Positions 1 through 9,446 of a DNA stretch of 43,186 nucleotides are shown here, in pieces (position 1 is the stretch's first letter; each line of letters begins with the position of its first letter). Location of the stretch: contig CANPIU010000012.1 of assembly GCA_947574235.1 (NCBI GenBank), positions 1 through 43,186 on the forward strand. The letters run 5' to 3'. The notes beneath the pieces were generated by a model. It ran no database searches and was not told where the DNA came from. It saw only the letters and a program-made list of their open reading frames with translations. A program made the translations under genes and the position numbers. This DNA comes from an uncultured Clostridium sp. Its GTDB lineage: Bacteria > Bacillota > Clostridia > TANB77 > CAG-508.

Positions 1-13
1 TTATCTTTGGAGT

Positions 14-430
14 GTGATTAGTGTGAAAAATGAAAAAGAAACAAAAAACAGATTAAAGGAATTGAGATTAGCAGTAGGTTTAAAGCAATCTGATCTTGCT
101 AAAATAGTAGGCTGTTCTCAGCAAACTATTAGTAATTATGAGACTGGATTTAGTACCAATTTAGATTCTATTGTTGAAGAAGCTATTGCTAACTATTTTT
201 CTTGTACTATTGACTATTTAAGAGGATTAAGTAGCATAAAGGATCCTGAAGAATATGTTAATAATGATGCTACTTTTTTACAAAAAGAATTTGTTAGACT
301 TGGGATTATTGAAGAAGGTGAAGAAATATCTGATGAACAATTAGAGATTTTTAGAGATTTTATAAAGGCAAATAAACAATTTTTTAAAAGATTGTCTTCT
401 ACATTATCTAAAGACTTTGATAATAATTAA
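14..430 (+). CDS. XRE-family HTH transcriptional regulator
   Basis: GTG start; N-terminal HTH_3-like segment LKELRLAVGLKQSDLAKIVGCSQQTISNYETG. Confidence 0.85.
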   Translation: MISVKNEKETKNRLKELRLAVGLKQSDLAKIVGCSQQTISNYETGFSTNLDSIVEEAIANYFSCTIDYLRGLSSIKDPEEYVNNDATFLQKEFVRLGIIEEGEEISDEQLEIFRDFIKANKQFFKRLSSTLSKDFDNN

Positions 431-678
431 TCTGTTATCTCAAAGATATTAAAATAGTAGTATTCATCATCAGGTTCAATTATGCACTTCACTTTCTTTT
501 GTTTATAATACAATTTATTTGTTTTAACCTAATTTTCGTAATTTTAACAAATTATGCAAAACTTATTGAGTTATTTCCCTTTTTGTGCTATAGTATTTTC
601 ATTATCTCTTATATATTTTTCTTTTGTTTTCCAATTAAAAATATATAAAATCTAATCAAAGGAGGTCACTTAATAGTT

Positions 679-1020
679 TTGAATTTATTTGAACCAATTA
701 TAAATAGCTTAGATAACGCTATTCACAAAAGTACTTTAAAAGATTCTTTTATAGATGATTTTATTCATGACTTACAAAGATATATGTTAAGGCAAAATCT
801 TGATTATGATTATAGTAAATTGCCTAAAAATACTATATTTGAAGTCGATTATATTGAAGATGGATTTGCTTCTTGTTTAGATACTTCTCAAAAACATTCA
901 GAGAAATATCATATTCCTTCAGAATTACTTGATGAATCTGCACTTAAGTCTGATTATATCCAATTTGATGGCACAAAATATACTGCCGTTTCTAATCCTT
1001 ACCAAAAAAATTCCAACTAA
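679..1020 (+). CDS. hypothetical protein, 113 aa
   Basis: TTG start preceded by AAAGGAGG; full ORF; no family recognised; 3' end overlaps the convergent MBL ORF. Confidence 0.5.
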   Translation: MNLFEPIINSLDNAIHKSTLKDSFIDDFIHDLQRYMLRQNLDYDYSKLPKNTIFEVDYIEDGFASCLDTSQKHSEKYHIPSELLDESALKSDYIQFDGTKYTAVSNPYQKNSN

Positions 1021-2005
1021 ATTTAATAAAAAAATAAGAACATATATCAAATATGCTCCCATAACTTATCTTACTTGCTCCATCTAAATTTAATTCTTGT
1101 AATTTTTCAATTACTATACTACTACCATCACTTTTTATCCATATAGTTCCTTGTTCTCTTGTCATAAATATGTTATCCTTTTCTACTTCTACATCTTTTA
1201 GCCTTTCTATAACACTTTGGTCTGGATGATTATAATTCTTGTTATTTCCCGCAGATATAATTGCATAAGTTGGTTTTACTATACTTAAAAATTCACTCGA
1301 TGATGATTCTTTTGCTCCATGATGTGCTACTTTTAGTACATCTACTTTTTCCAAGCCTTGTATCTTACTATCTATATTATCTGTTAAATCTCCTGCAAAT
1401 AGATATTTTGTACTTCCATACTCAAGCTCAATAACTATTGATGTATCATTAAACTTATTTTTGTCACTTGGATTAGAATTATCTACATTTAAACATTTCC
1501 ATGTTGCGTTTTCTAACCTGTATTCTTTTTCTAGTGACTTTTCTATTTGTTGCTGATTAATATTATTTTCTTTTATATATTTTTCTAATTGTGTATAAAA
1601 TTGTTTCCCTTCATATGTACTATATGGCATATATAATGTTCCAACTTTTATATTTGTTAGAATTTCTTGCATTCCACCAATATGATCTTCATCTATATGT
1701 GTCCCTATTAAATAATCTAATTCATCTATGCCTTGTTCTTTTAAAAATTTTGAAATATATTTTCCATCCGAGCCATTTCCACAATCTATTAGCATATTTT
1801 TGTTATTATTAGTTATTAATATACTTTCAGCTTGTCCTACATTAAAGAAAAATATATTTAGTTTTGAATTATCTATTTCAATATTTCCATATTCTTTATT
1901 TGTATTTATTTCTATACATACTAAGAATATTAAAATCAATATAACTATTAATACTGCTAAAATTAACTTTAGATTTTTCTTGTTCATGATAAACTTTTTA
2001 TTCAT
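992..2005 (-). CDS. membrane-anchored ComEC/Rec2-like metallo-beta-lactamase-fold hydrolase
   Basis: N-terminal TM helix (LKLILAVLIVILILIFLVCI); MBL motifs THIDEDHIGG, FAGDLT, VAHHGAKES, NHPDQSV. Confidence 0.85.
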   Translation of the reverse strand: MNKKFIMNKKNLKLILAVLIVILILIFLVCIEINTNKEYGNIEIDNSKLNIFFFNVGQAESILITNNNKNMLIDCGNGSDGKYISKFLKEQGIDELDYLIGTHIDEDHIGGMQEILTNIKVGTLYMPYSTYEGKQFYTQLEKYIKENNINQQQIEKSLEKEYRLENATWKCLNVDNSNPSDKNKFNDTSIVIELEYGSTKYLFAGDLTDNIDSKIQGLEKVDVLKVAHHGAKESSSSEFLSIVKPTYAIISAGNNKNYNHPDQSVIERLKDVEVEKDNIFMTREQGTIWIKSDGSSIVIEKLQELNLDGASKISYGSIFDICSYFFIKFSWNFFGKD

Positions 2006-3349
2006 TATCTATAAGCTCCTTATATTTACATATTCCTAATTCTTGTAACTGTCTGTCTATTACTTTCTTATCTTCTTTTGTGTAAATTCCTAAAATAAGA
2101 TTGCACTTAGTTCTTGTTAAAGCCACATATAAATAATTTAATTCCTTATTTCTTTCAATTTTTTTCTTTAATAAATATTTAAGCATTGAATCATTTATTA
2201 TAAACATACAATTTTCATTTTCTAACCCTTTAACTTTATCTATTGATTCTACTTTATACTTTGTAATATTATCATTTTGATTTAAAAGATTATAAAATTC
2301 ATCCTTAGGTAGTCTTATTCCATATTTATCTAAAAAACTTGATTTTAAATGCTTATTATTATTTAATATATCCTCTAACTCTTTCTCTTTTTCATATAAA
2401 AATGCATCTTCATCATCTTTTTCTTCTCGTTTTTCTAACAATATTTTTTTTAATTCTGATGTCATAATATTTCTTTCTTTTTTAGTATTAAATTCGCCTT
2501 CTTTTTTTCTAGTATAAATAAGTCCATTTTTATCTTTTATATTATAAAAAACCTTCTCAAAATTATTATCCTCTACATATATGTAAGATATATTACCTTT
2601 TATATCTGATATTGAATCTTGCTGTTGATTATCTATACAGTATAAATTTGTGATTTTAACAATTTCCTTTGGCAATCTTCTTGTTGTGTTATTATTAGGT
2701 AGAATTTTCATATTTTCTATTTTTTCACTTTTACCTCATCTACAAAATCTAGAAAAACTTTTGTATTTCTAGGTGCTTGTTTTGGATCACCAACCATATA
2801 AATATAGATATTATTTAGTGCTATTAATTTTATAATTTCAACAATGTCATTATCTAAATCTTGGGCTTCACCAATATAAATAGAATCAATCGAAGCTATA
2901 AAGTGATTTATTATTAAACTTCTTCTATATTTTTCTTTTTTAGTTTGCTGTTTATTACCTACAATAATTTGTTTTGCTATATTAAAAACTTTCTCATTAT
3001 GAACTATTCCTTGTTTTTCTAATTGTGACATTTTACTGTTTCTTCTTTTTTTATCATCAGGCAGAAAAACTGAAGATGCCTTATTTATCTTTTTATTTAA
3101 TATGTAACTACTATATGGATAAATAATTTCATTCAATAGAAAAGTATGTATTGTAGATATTTTTATATTATCAGGAATATATCCCTTTTGTTCTAATACT
3201 TTTTCTTCGATATTTCTTTTAGCATAATTAGTATAAGTTATTGCGTATATGTTTTTTCCATATTCTATTTCACTATTACATATCAATTCTGCTAATCCAT
3301 ATGTTTTTCCTGCTCCTGCTCCTGCAATTTGCACTTGGCTTTTTCGCAT
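1998..3349 (-). pseudogene. GajB-like UvrD/REP-family helicase, split by a frameshift (ORFs 2717..3349 and 1998..2711)
   Basis: Walker A AGAGAGKTYGLAEL, VGDPKQA motif III, C-terminal VKGLENENCMFI...LNYLYVALTRTKCNLIL; the two ORFs join by a 1-nt shift at the A6 run before TAG at 2717-2719. Confidence 0.75.
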
Positions 3350-5052
3350 ACTTTATCTATAATCTCCTTTATATGTTTTGGTAATTCAATATTGGTACTA
3401 CCATCTAATATTTTATCACATATTTTATACATTGCTTCCGTTTTATTGGTCTTTAAATAATGTGTTATTTCATCATCATTTATTTCTTCTTTAAAAATTT
3501 TTTCTAATTCACTTTTATTTTTACCTTGTTGCACTAAGTCATCTTCAAGAGTATAACCTTCTGTTGTTCTTACAAAAATATTTATATTATTATCATATTC
3601 TTGATGCTCCTTTTTAGCTTTTGGTTGATTGTCATAATCCCTAACTATTCCAATTTTTTTATCTGTATCTTTATTAATCAATTTCCAAATATCTAAAAAT
3701 GTTTTATAGCCTTTACCAGTAACAATTACTTCTGCCATATTTAAATTATCTTTATTTTTTTGCAAATATGTATTTATAAGCATTTCCTCTGTAGGTCCCT
3801 CAACTAAAATAACTCTTTTAGCAAGTAAAATTTTTAAAATATCAAAATTAGGTCTTTTAGCTAGATATTTACTAGCTTTTTTATGTTCACTAAAATTTAT
3901 AGCCTTCGTTTCTTTTAATAATACAACATTCTCAAATTTTAATTTATTAATTATACCATAGTTATGTGTAGTAATCAGAATCTGGTTAAAGCTATTATTA
4001 CTTAGTTTTTCTACACTTTTACTAATAAAGTCTATCGCTATATTTAAATTATTTACGCACATATGTGCTTCTGGTTCTTCAATAGCTATAAAATTAAATC
4101 TTCTATCATCATTAATATAATTTGTAAATAATAAAATAATTAATAATAAATTTCTTTTTCCTAATCCTTTTTGATATAAAAATTCATTTCCATATACCAT
4201 ATTAATATTAGAAAAAATACTCTTCAAATTTGGTGAATTAGGTCCTAATTCTAAATCATCAACTATATCTCTCCAATTATCAAAATCTGAATCTTCAAAT
4301 TTCTCAAATACCTTTTTAAAAGATTTTAATTCTTTTAATTTATCAAAGAATTCATCATATGCCTTATTTGCTTGATATCTATCTTTAAGCTCTAAATTCT
4401 TTTCTAAAAGTGAACTTATTAATTTATACGAATTTTGTTTATCATTTTCAGAAAAATTATCTCTTTCAGCCCCAATGTAACTAATATTAAAATTTTGAAA
4501 TTTGTCAAACCTTACACCTTTTCCATTATTAGTAGATATTATTTTATACTCATACATGTCTAATGGTATCATGTATTCTTTTCCTAATTTGGAAATTTCT
4601 AATACTTCATTTAAAAATTTAATTTTATCTTTAGGTTCAAAAATATATTTTACTTTATAACATTCTCCTTCTTTGTCTTCATTAAGCCAATCACTTAGTA
4701 AAGCTTTTTGATAGTAATCTTTTGCTTCTACAAAAGTTACTTCTATTTCAATAATTGGATTTACCTCATTTATATATTTATCATCTTTATTCTCTATTGC
4801 TTCTTCAATTTTCTCTTTTTGGCTACTTACAATAGTTTTAAATTCTTGCATTTTTTCACTATTAAAATCTGTATTTCCTAATGTTTTACTTGAATATTCA
4901 AATGTATTGTTGTTTAATACTAACTTTATAGCTTTTATTAAATTCGATTTTCCTATATCATTTTCTCCAATTAAAATAGTAAATCTATTTAGTGGGATTG
5001 TTAAATCTTTAAAATTTCTAAAATTTTTAATTCTTACCTCTTTAATATACAT
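3292..5052 (-). CDS. GajA-like OLD-family ATPase with C-terminal TOPRIM nuclease domain
   Basis: Walker A LIGENDIGKSNLIKAI; IAIEEPEAHM; TTHNYG; TOPRIM-like VILVEGPTEEML and GIVRDYDNQ; adjacent UvrD-like helicase. Confidence 0.85.
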   Translation of the reverse strand: MYIKEVRIKNFRNFKDLTIPLNRFTILIGENDIGKSNLIKAIKLVLNNNTFEYSSKTLGNTDFNSEKMQEFKTIVSSQKEKIEEAIENKDDKYINEVNPIIEIEVTFVEAKDYYQKALLSDWLNEDKEGECYKVKYIFEPKDKIKFLNEVLEISKLGKEYMIPLDMYEYKIISTNNGKGVRFDKFQNFNISYIGAERDNFSENDKQNSYKLISSLLEKNLELKDRYQANKAYDEFFDKLKELKSFKKVFEKFEDSDFDNWRDIVDDLELGPNSPNLKSIFSNINMVYGNEFLYQKGLGKRNLLLIILLFTNYINDDRRFNFIAIEEPEAHMCVNNLNIAIDFISKSVEKLSNNSFNQILITTHNYGIINKLKFENVVLLKETKAINFSEHKKASKYLAKRPNFDILKILLAKRVILVEGPTEEMLINTYLQKNKDNLNMAEVIVTGKGYKTFLDIWKLINKDTDKKIGIVRDYDNQPKAKKEHQEYDNNINIFVRTTEGYTLEDDLVQQGKNKSELEKIFKEEINDDEITHYLKTNKTEAMYKICDKILDGSTNIELPKHIKEIIDKVCEKAKCKLQEQEQEKHMD

Positions 5053-5105
5053 ATTATCCTCTTATTTCTCTTTATTCTATCTGTTTTTTTGATCTATTTT
5101 TAGTA

Positions 5106-6374
5106 CTATTTTAGTTTATATACTACATTCTTTGAAAAACCTATCTTTTCAATTATATCTTTTTTCAACATTTCATTTAATACATTAATTGTAGCACTTT
5201 TCCCTAAATTCAATATATTTTCAAAATTCTCTCTTGTCCCTTCAGCATTTTGTTTTAAGTAATCTATAATTAATACATATTCATTTTTTAGGTTTAGTTT
5301 TGGTAATATAACAAGGAAACTATTAGGTGCAACTTTTATTTCTGGACTTATTATTGATGTTTTATATTCTTCATACATTCTTGGTATTCCTGTTCCATAT
5401 GCTTCGACAAAGTTCAATCTATGGAATATATTTACGAGATTTGGATTTCTAGATGATGAGCTTCCAAGTTTTATATCCTCAATAGTTAATCCACTAACTA
5501 ATCCGCCCAAACTTAAAAATTCTATTTTTTCTTTGAATATATGAATTAAATTGCTTCCATTTATTTCATAATCTCTATGCGTAATAATGTTACATAATAG
5601 CTCTCTTAAACTATTTTTGGGATATTCATATTTGTCTATTCTTTCCATTCCATCTATTTTGCTACTCATACGATTGTTTAACATTAAATATTCATATGCA
5701 TTTTCTAATTGGCTTAATATGCTTTCTTCAGAAAATTCTTTACTATCTAAAAATTCTGATTTAGTATTATCTTTATATATAGCCGCTTTTATAGAGTATG
5801 GACATTGATCTGATATTAGTAATGCTAAATTTGTATATTTATTATCTACATTAATTAGTCCCAAATTTTTCTTTTCTATATCTCCAAAAGCAATATTTTT
5901 CTTTTTAAATATTTTGTTAGCATAAGTAAAAGTTAAATCTTGATTAATACTAATATTCTTTTCAAATGAAATTCCTGATGTATCTATTATCATTTCTCTT
6001 ATTGATTCCCTTGTAGCATGTTGTACAGTTGCTCCTAATCTAACAAAAACTCCATCTATAGTCATTCCTTTTGACTTTATATAATATGGTTTATTAGTTC
6101 CTCTTAAAACCTCTATTACTATTATTTCTTTGTTTTCTTCTGTTTCAATTCTACTTGAAACTAAAAAATTTACTGATGGTTCTATACTATCATTTATTTT
6201 GCTACTTAATCTATCTAAATCTTCTTTTGCATTTTTAAGTCCTACAACTTTACCATTATCATCATATCCTAAAATAATCGTTCCACCAGTTGTATTACAA
6301 AAAGCAATTATTTCTTTAACAATTGAATCTGTTAACTCTCTCTTAAATTCTAAATTATTATTCTCTGTTATCAA
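5106..6374 (-). CDS. AlbA_2 (Schlafen-like) DNA-binding / ATP-binding protein
   Basis: ESxxLEFKRE-type N-terminus (NNNLEFKRELTDSIVKEIIAFCNTTGGTIILGYDDNGKVVGL) and C-terminal LRELLCNIITHRDYEINGS...GTGIPRMYEEY; TTG start. Confidence 0.88.
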   Translation of the reverse strand: MITENNNLEFKRELTDSIVKEIIAFCNTTGGTIILGYDDNGKVVGLKNAKEDLDRLSSKINDSIEPSVNFLVSSRIETEENKEIIVIEVLRGTNKPYYIKSKGMTIDGVFVRLGATVQHATRESIREMIIDTSGISFEKNISINQDLTFTYANKIFKKKNIAFGDIEKKNLGLINVDNKYTNLALLISDQCPYSIKAAIYKDNTKSEFLDSKEFSEESILSQLENAYEYLMLNNRMSSKIDGMERIDKYEYPKNSLRELLCNIITHRDYEINGSNLIHIFKEKIEFLSLGGLVSGLTIEDIKLGSSSSRNPNLVNIFHRLNFVEAYGTGIPRMYEEYKTSIISPEIKVAPNSFLVILPKLNLKNEYVLIIDYLKQNAEGTRENFENILNLGKSATINVLNEMLKKDIIEKIGFSKNVVYKLK

Positions 6375-6401
6375 AAAAACACCTCTTCCTTTTTTATTGT
6401 T

Positions 6402-6430
6402 ATTATATCAATTTTTAAATTATTTATCAA
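6402..6430 (-). promoter_or_regulatory. predicted sigma-A promoter for the AlbA_2/Gabija-like operon
   Basis: Minus-strand TTGATA - 17 nt - TATAAT, 28 bp from the TTG start at 6374 with GGAAGAGG between. Confidence 0.7.
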
Positions 6431-6444
6431 TAATTTTGACCATA

Positions 6445-6556
6445 TTCGTTTTGTTTCGTCCACATTTTATCACGATGTCAATTTATAGCAAAGTAAAAAT
6501 GTTGATATTTTAATGTTTTTTTAATTTGTTTTCGTTTTATTTCGTCCACATTTTAT
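6445..6556. repeat. two near-identical 26-bp direct repeats (6445-6470 and 6531-6556)
   Basis: TTCGTTTT[G/A]TTTCGTCCACATTTTAT, one mismatch, located just upstream of the predicted -35. Confidence 0.8.
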
Positions 6557-6632
6557 TTCTAAATATAAATAACTTCGTTTAGTATACAATCTTATATAAT
6601 TCTCCTTTTTCTATAGCTTTATTAAAAGCTTT

Positions 6633-6671
6633 AAGTAAAAAGCCCCCTGCTTAGCCGGGGGCTTTTTACTT
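6633..6671. terminator. bidirectional hairpin terminator
   Basis: Perfect 15-bp inverted repeat AAGTAAAAAGCCCCC / GGGGGCTTTTTACTT with 9-nt loop. Confidence 0.8.
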
Positions 6672-6738
6672 GTACGCCTAAAAGGCTCTTTTACAAGCAG
6701 AGCCTCAAGGCTCATAGTTGTTCCGACGCATGCGTCTC

Positions 6739-7185
6739 TTATGACCCGTTAAACGGGTCTTTATATTCTTTTATTGATATTTGATCATACATCATATCTT
6801 CTTGTAATTGATTTCTTACATATTCTGCTATTCTTTTTGCATTTTTACCAACCGTGTCTACATAGTAGCCACGGCACCAAAAGCTTCGTTGGCCAAATTT
6901 GTATTTCAAATTTGACCACCTCTGGAAAATTATGAGGCTGCTTTTGCCCTTTAATATTCCCATAAATTTTGATACTGATAATTTTGGTGGTATTGATACG
7001 AACATATGCACATGGTCTGGGCAAACTTCTGCCTCTATAATTTTCACTTCATTCCAATCACAAAGTTCCCTCAATATCTTTCCTATTTCCATTCTTTTCT
7101 GACCATAAAAAATTTTTCTCCTATATTTAGGTGTGAACACTATATGATATTTACAATTCCACTTTGTATGTGATAAACTTGACAT
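6739..7185 (-). CDS. tnpA: IS200/IS605-family Y1 (HUH) transposase TnpA
   Basis: KYHIVFTPKYRRKIFYG; HUH motif DHVHMFVSIPP; RSFWCRGYYVDTVG with the Tyr motif region. Confidence 0.95.
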   Translation of the reverse strand: MSSLSHTKWNCKYHIVFTPKYRRKIFYGQKRMEIGKILRELCDWNEVKIIEAEVCPDHVHMFVSIPPKLSVSKFMGILKGKSSLIIFQRWSNLKYKFGQRSFWCRGYYVDTVGKNAKRIAEYVRNQLQEDMMYDQISIKEYKDPFNGS

Positions 7186-7243
7186 TGTATCATACGTAGT
7201 GCTTTCATCTTTAGTTTTTTACTGAATATACTATTCATGATAC

Positions 7244-7315
7244 GCAACTCCCTTCATTTTATTTTTATCAATCATGCGTCGAAACATATTGATATTATAT
7301 CATGAAGGGAGTTGC
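7244..7315. repeat. 14-bp perfect inverted repeat upstream of tnpA
   Basis: GCAACTCCCTTCAT (7244-7257) / ATGAAGGGAGTTGC (7302-7315). Confidence 0.85.
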
Positions 7316-7633
7316 TTTGCTACAAAGCTTAAGCTAGCATCACTACCGGCACAGCCGGAAGGTTATATACACTTAAATGTCGGATAAAATCAAGTTTTTT
7401 CCGACATTTAATTCATTATTTATAAATGAACCACTCTATTTATTACAATATGACTTTATTTTTTTCATTCATCAAATATTTTACATTGTTACTTACCATT
7501 ACAAATGCACTATAATTCCATTATTTTGTTGCATATTTGTAAATGTTATTTTTGAAATTTGCGTAAAAATGTAGTATTTAGAATAAAAAATAATATATCA
7601 AATATATTCCTTGTATCTGATTTATTTGATTTT

Positions 7634-7669
7634 TACAGTATCATTTACCGTATCACTTACAGTATCATT
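7634..7669. repeat. three tandem 12-bp repeats
   Basis: TACAGTATCATT TACCGTATCACT TACAGTATCATT. Confidence 0.85.
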
Positions 7670-8770
7670 TTTATTATTTTCTTTGACTATCATACCAATT
7701 TTGTCTACCATATCGGTAAATCTTCCCTAAAACTAATCCTTAGAATAATCTATATAAAAGATTATTTTAAAATTATTGTGTACAAAAGCGAAGCTTTTAA
7801 AAACCTTCGCTTTTCTCCCTTATATAAGGCTATAGGGATACCTCTTTAAAATACTCTCTCAAGTATTAGGCAAGGGGTTTCCTCTTCAACATATCCTACT
7901 TAAATATTTTTTAAAATATTAGGCAAGGGTAACCTTTTTAATAATATTATAAATATTATTTCTTTAGTTATTATATTACATATGTATGATAAAATCTAGC
8001 CTTTGAGGTTATTTTTATTTTTTGAGTTAAATTTTCTTTGTAATATGAGAAGATTACTCTATTTTCAACTACTACTTTTAAATTCATAAAATCCATATAA
8101 CATATATAAGATAAAGATTTGTCGCATTTTCACTCATTTCAAAAGCACTAAATTTAGCATTGCATTTAGTACTACTGTTTGTCAACTTTTTACTTGTAAA
8201 ATACACAAGACATACTTGTTTTTAGCTTTTTTGTTAAAATTATTAATTTTTTACACTAATTTTTATTAAATATAACAAGTTGTACTTGTATAAATTATTT
8301 CTTTAACAGCAGTTGATTGTACAAATTTTTGTATGTAAAATAAACTTGTTTTTTGTTTTATGTAATCATCATTTCATACAACTGTGATTAGTATATAAAC
8401 TTCCTAAACTCATTGATTTTTCAATAATATTTAAGATTATATTTGCCATCTTTTTGAATTTATTTTTACAATTTTTAGCATATAAAAATAGTCAATAGTG
8501 GATTATTTTTCACTCTAAAATTGACTGTTTTTTTCTCATTTTTTATCTATTTTACCCAAATTTGTTTAAATTAGTAGAAATGATTGCACCAAAATTGCTC
8601 CAAAACTGATTTTACAAATTACCCCTGCCCTTGTGGCTCTGAGGTTTGAGGAAATTATATTATGCCATTTACTGTGTCCTGACATATGAATTCCTCCTTC
8701 TTCTCGCTTTTTTCTTAAATATTGTAGCATACTCTTCTAATTTTGTATATATTTTTGTGTAAATTTTAAT

Positions 8771-9445
8771 TTAAACCTCCTTTTTACTATAAATTTCATA
8801 GGCCACTTTATAAGAAATCCCATAAACAAAAGCTATCCCCAAAACCAATACAAGTGGCAAAAATCTATTTAACACACCTAAAATGTAATGACTATCTAAA
8901 TTAATACTTACCTTTTCTCCTAAATAAACGATTCCGCCAACTACAAGAGCCACTAGCATAGCTATGATAATCATCTGTATTCTTCCTTTTTCTACTCCTA
9001 CCTTATAAATACAGGGAATTTGTATCGCTTCTACTAATCCAATCCCCAATATTCCTCCTAAAGCTAACATGAGTAACTGTTGGATATCAGGAATACCTTT
9101 CGTCATAATAAAACTAATACTAATCGTTAGCAAAATCCCTATGACACTTCCTATTATCGTTGCTCCTAAACTTAAGATATATTTAGCACGAACTATTTGC
9201 TTTTTAGTCAGTGGCAAAGTTAAAATATATCGGTCCGCTTTCGCCATTTCATCATAACTAAACGTTGCTAAAGAACACATACCAAACTCTAAGGTAATCA
9301 TCACAACTAGCATGTTACCCATTTCACTTTCCATCCCTTGTGTTATGGATGAAAGTGAAAAAATCACCAAAAATATCAGTAACGTCTTTCTATAACTTTT
9401 TAATTGTAGTAAATCTTTAATAATTAACCCCTTCATCGCCTTCAT
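8771..9445 (-). CDS. ABC-2 type transporter permease
   Basis: Multi-TM protein, MKGLIIKDLLQLKSYRKTLLIFL, directly downstream of an ABC ATPase. Confidence 0.85.
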   Translation of the reverse strand: MKAMKGLIIKDLLQLKSYRKTLLIFLVIFSLSSITQGMESEMGNMLVVMITLEFGMCSLATFSYDEMAKADRYILTLPLTKKQIVRAKYILSLGATIIGSVIGILLTISISFIMTKGIPDIQQLLMLALGGILGIGLVEAIQIPCIYKVGVEKGRIQMIIIAMLVALVVGGIVYLGEKVSINLDSHYILGVLNRFLPLVLVLGIAFVYGISYKVAYEIYSKKEV

Positions 9446-9446
9446 T

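Larger units (their letters stand above)
6633..7358 (-). mobile_element. IS200/IS605-family element, tnpA only (approximate ends)
   Basis: TnpA gene flanked by hairpins 6725-6736, 6743-6759 and 7346-7358 and by the 14-bp IR 7244-7257/7302-7315; exact ends not determined. Confidence 0.65.

Noticed and set aside
1591-1812. Small plus-strand ORFs antisense to the MBL, GajA, ABC and other genes (for example 1591..1812, 1728..2039, 4907..5092, 5587..5808)
   Set aside because: They lie opposite strongly supported minus-strand genes, have low-complexity hydrophobic translations and no recognisable family.
2717-2728. Programmed -1 frameshift in the GajB-like helicase
   Set aside because: GTG AAA AAA TAG gives G_AAA_AAA, not a good X_XXY_YYZ slippery heptamer, and the gene also has a DExx-box change; decay or indel is simpler.
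7377-7849. ORFs 7377..7574 and 7559..7849 as genes
   Set aside because: Phe/Ile/Tyr-rich translations of AT-rich intergenic DNA, overlapping hairpins and tandem repeats; no family motifs.
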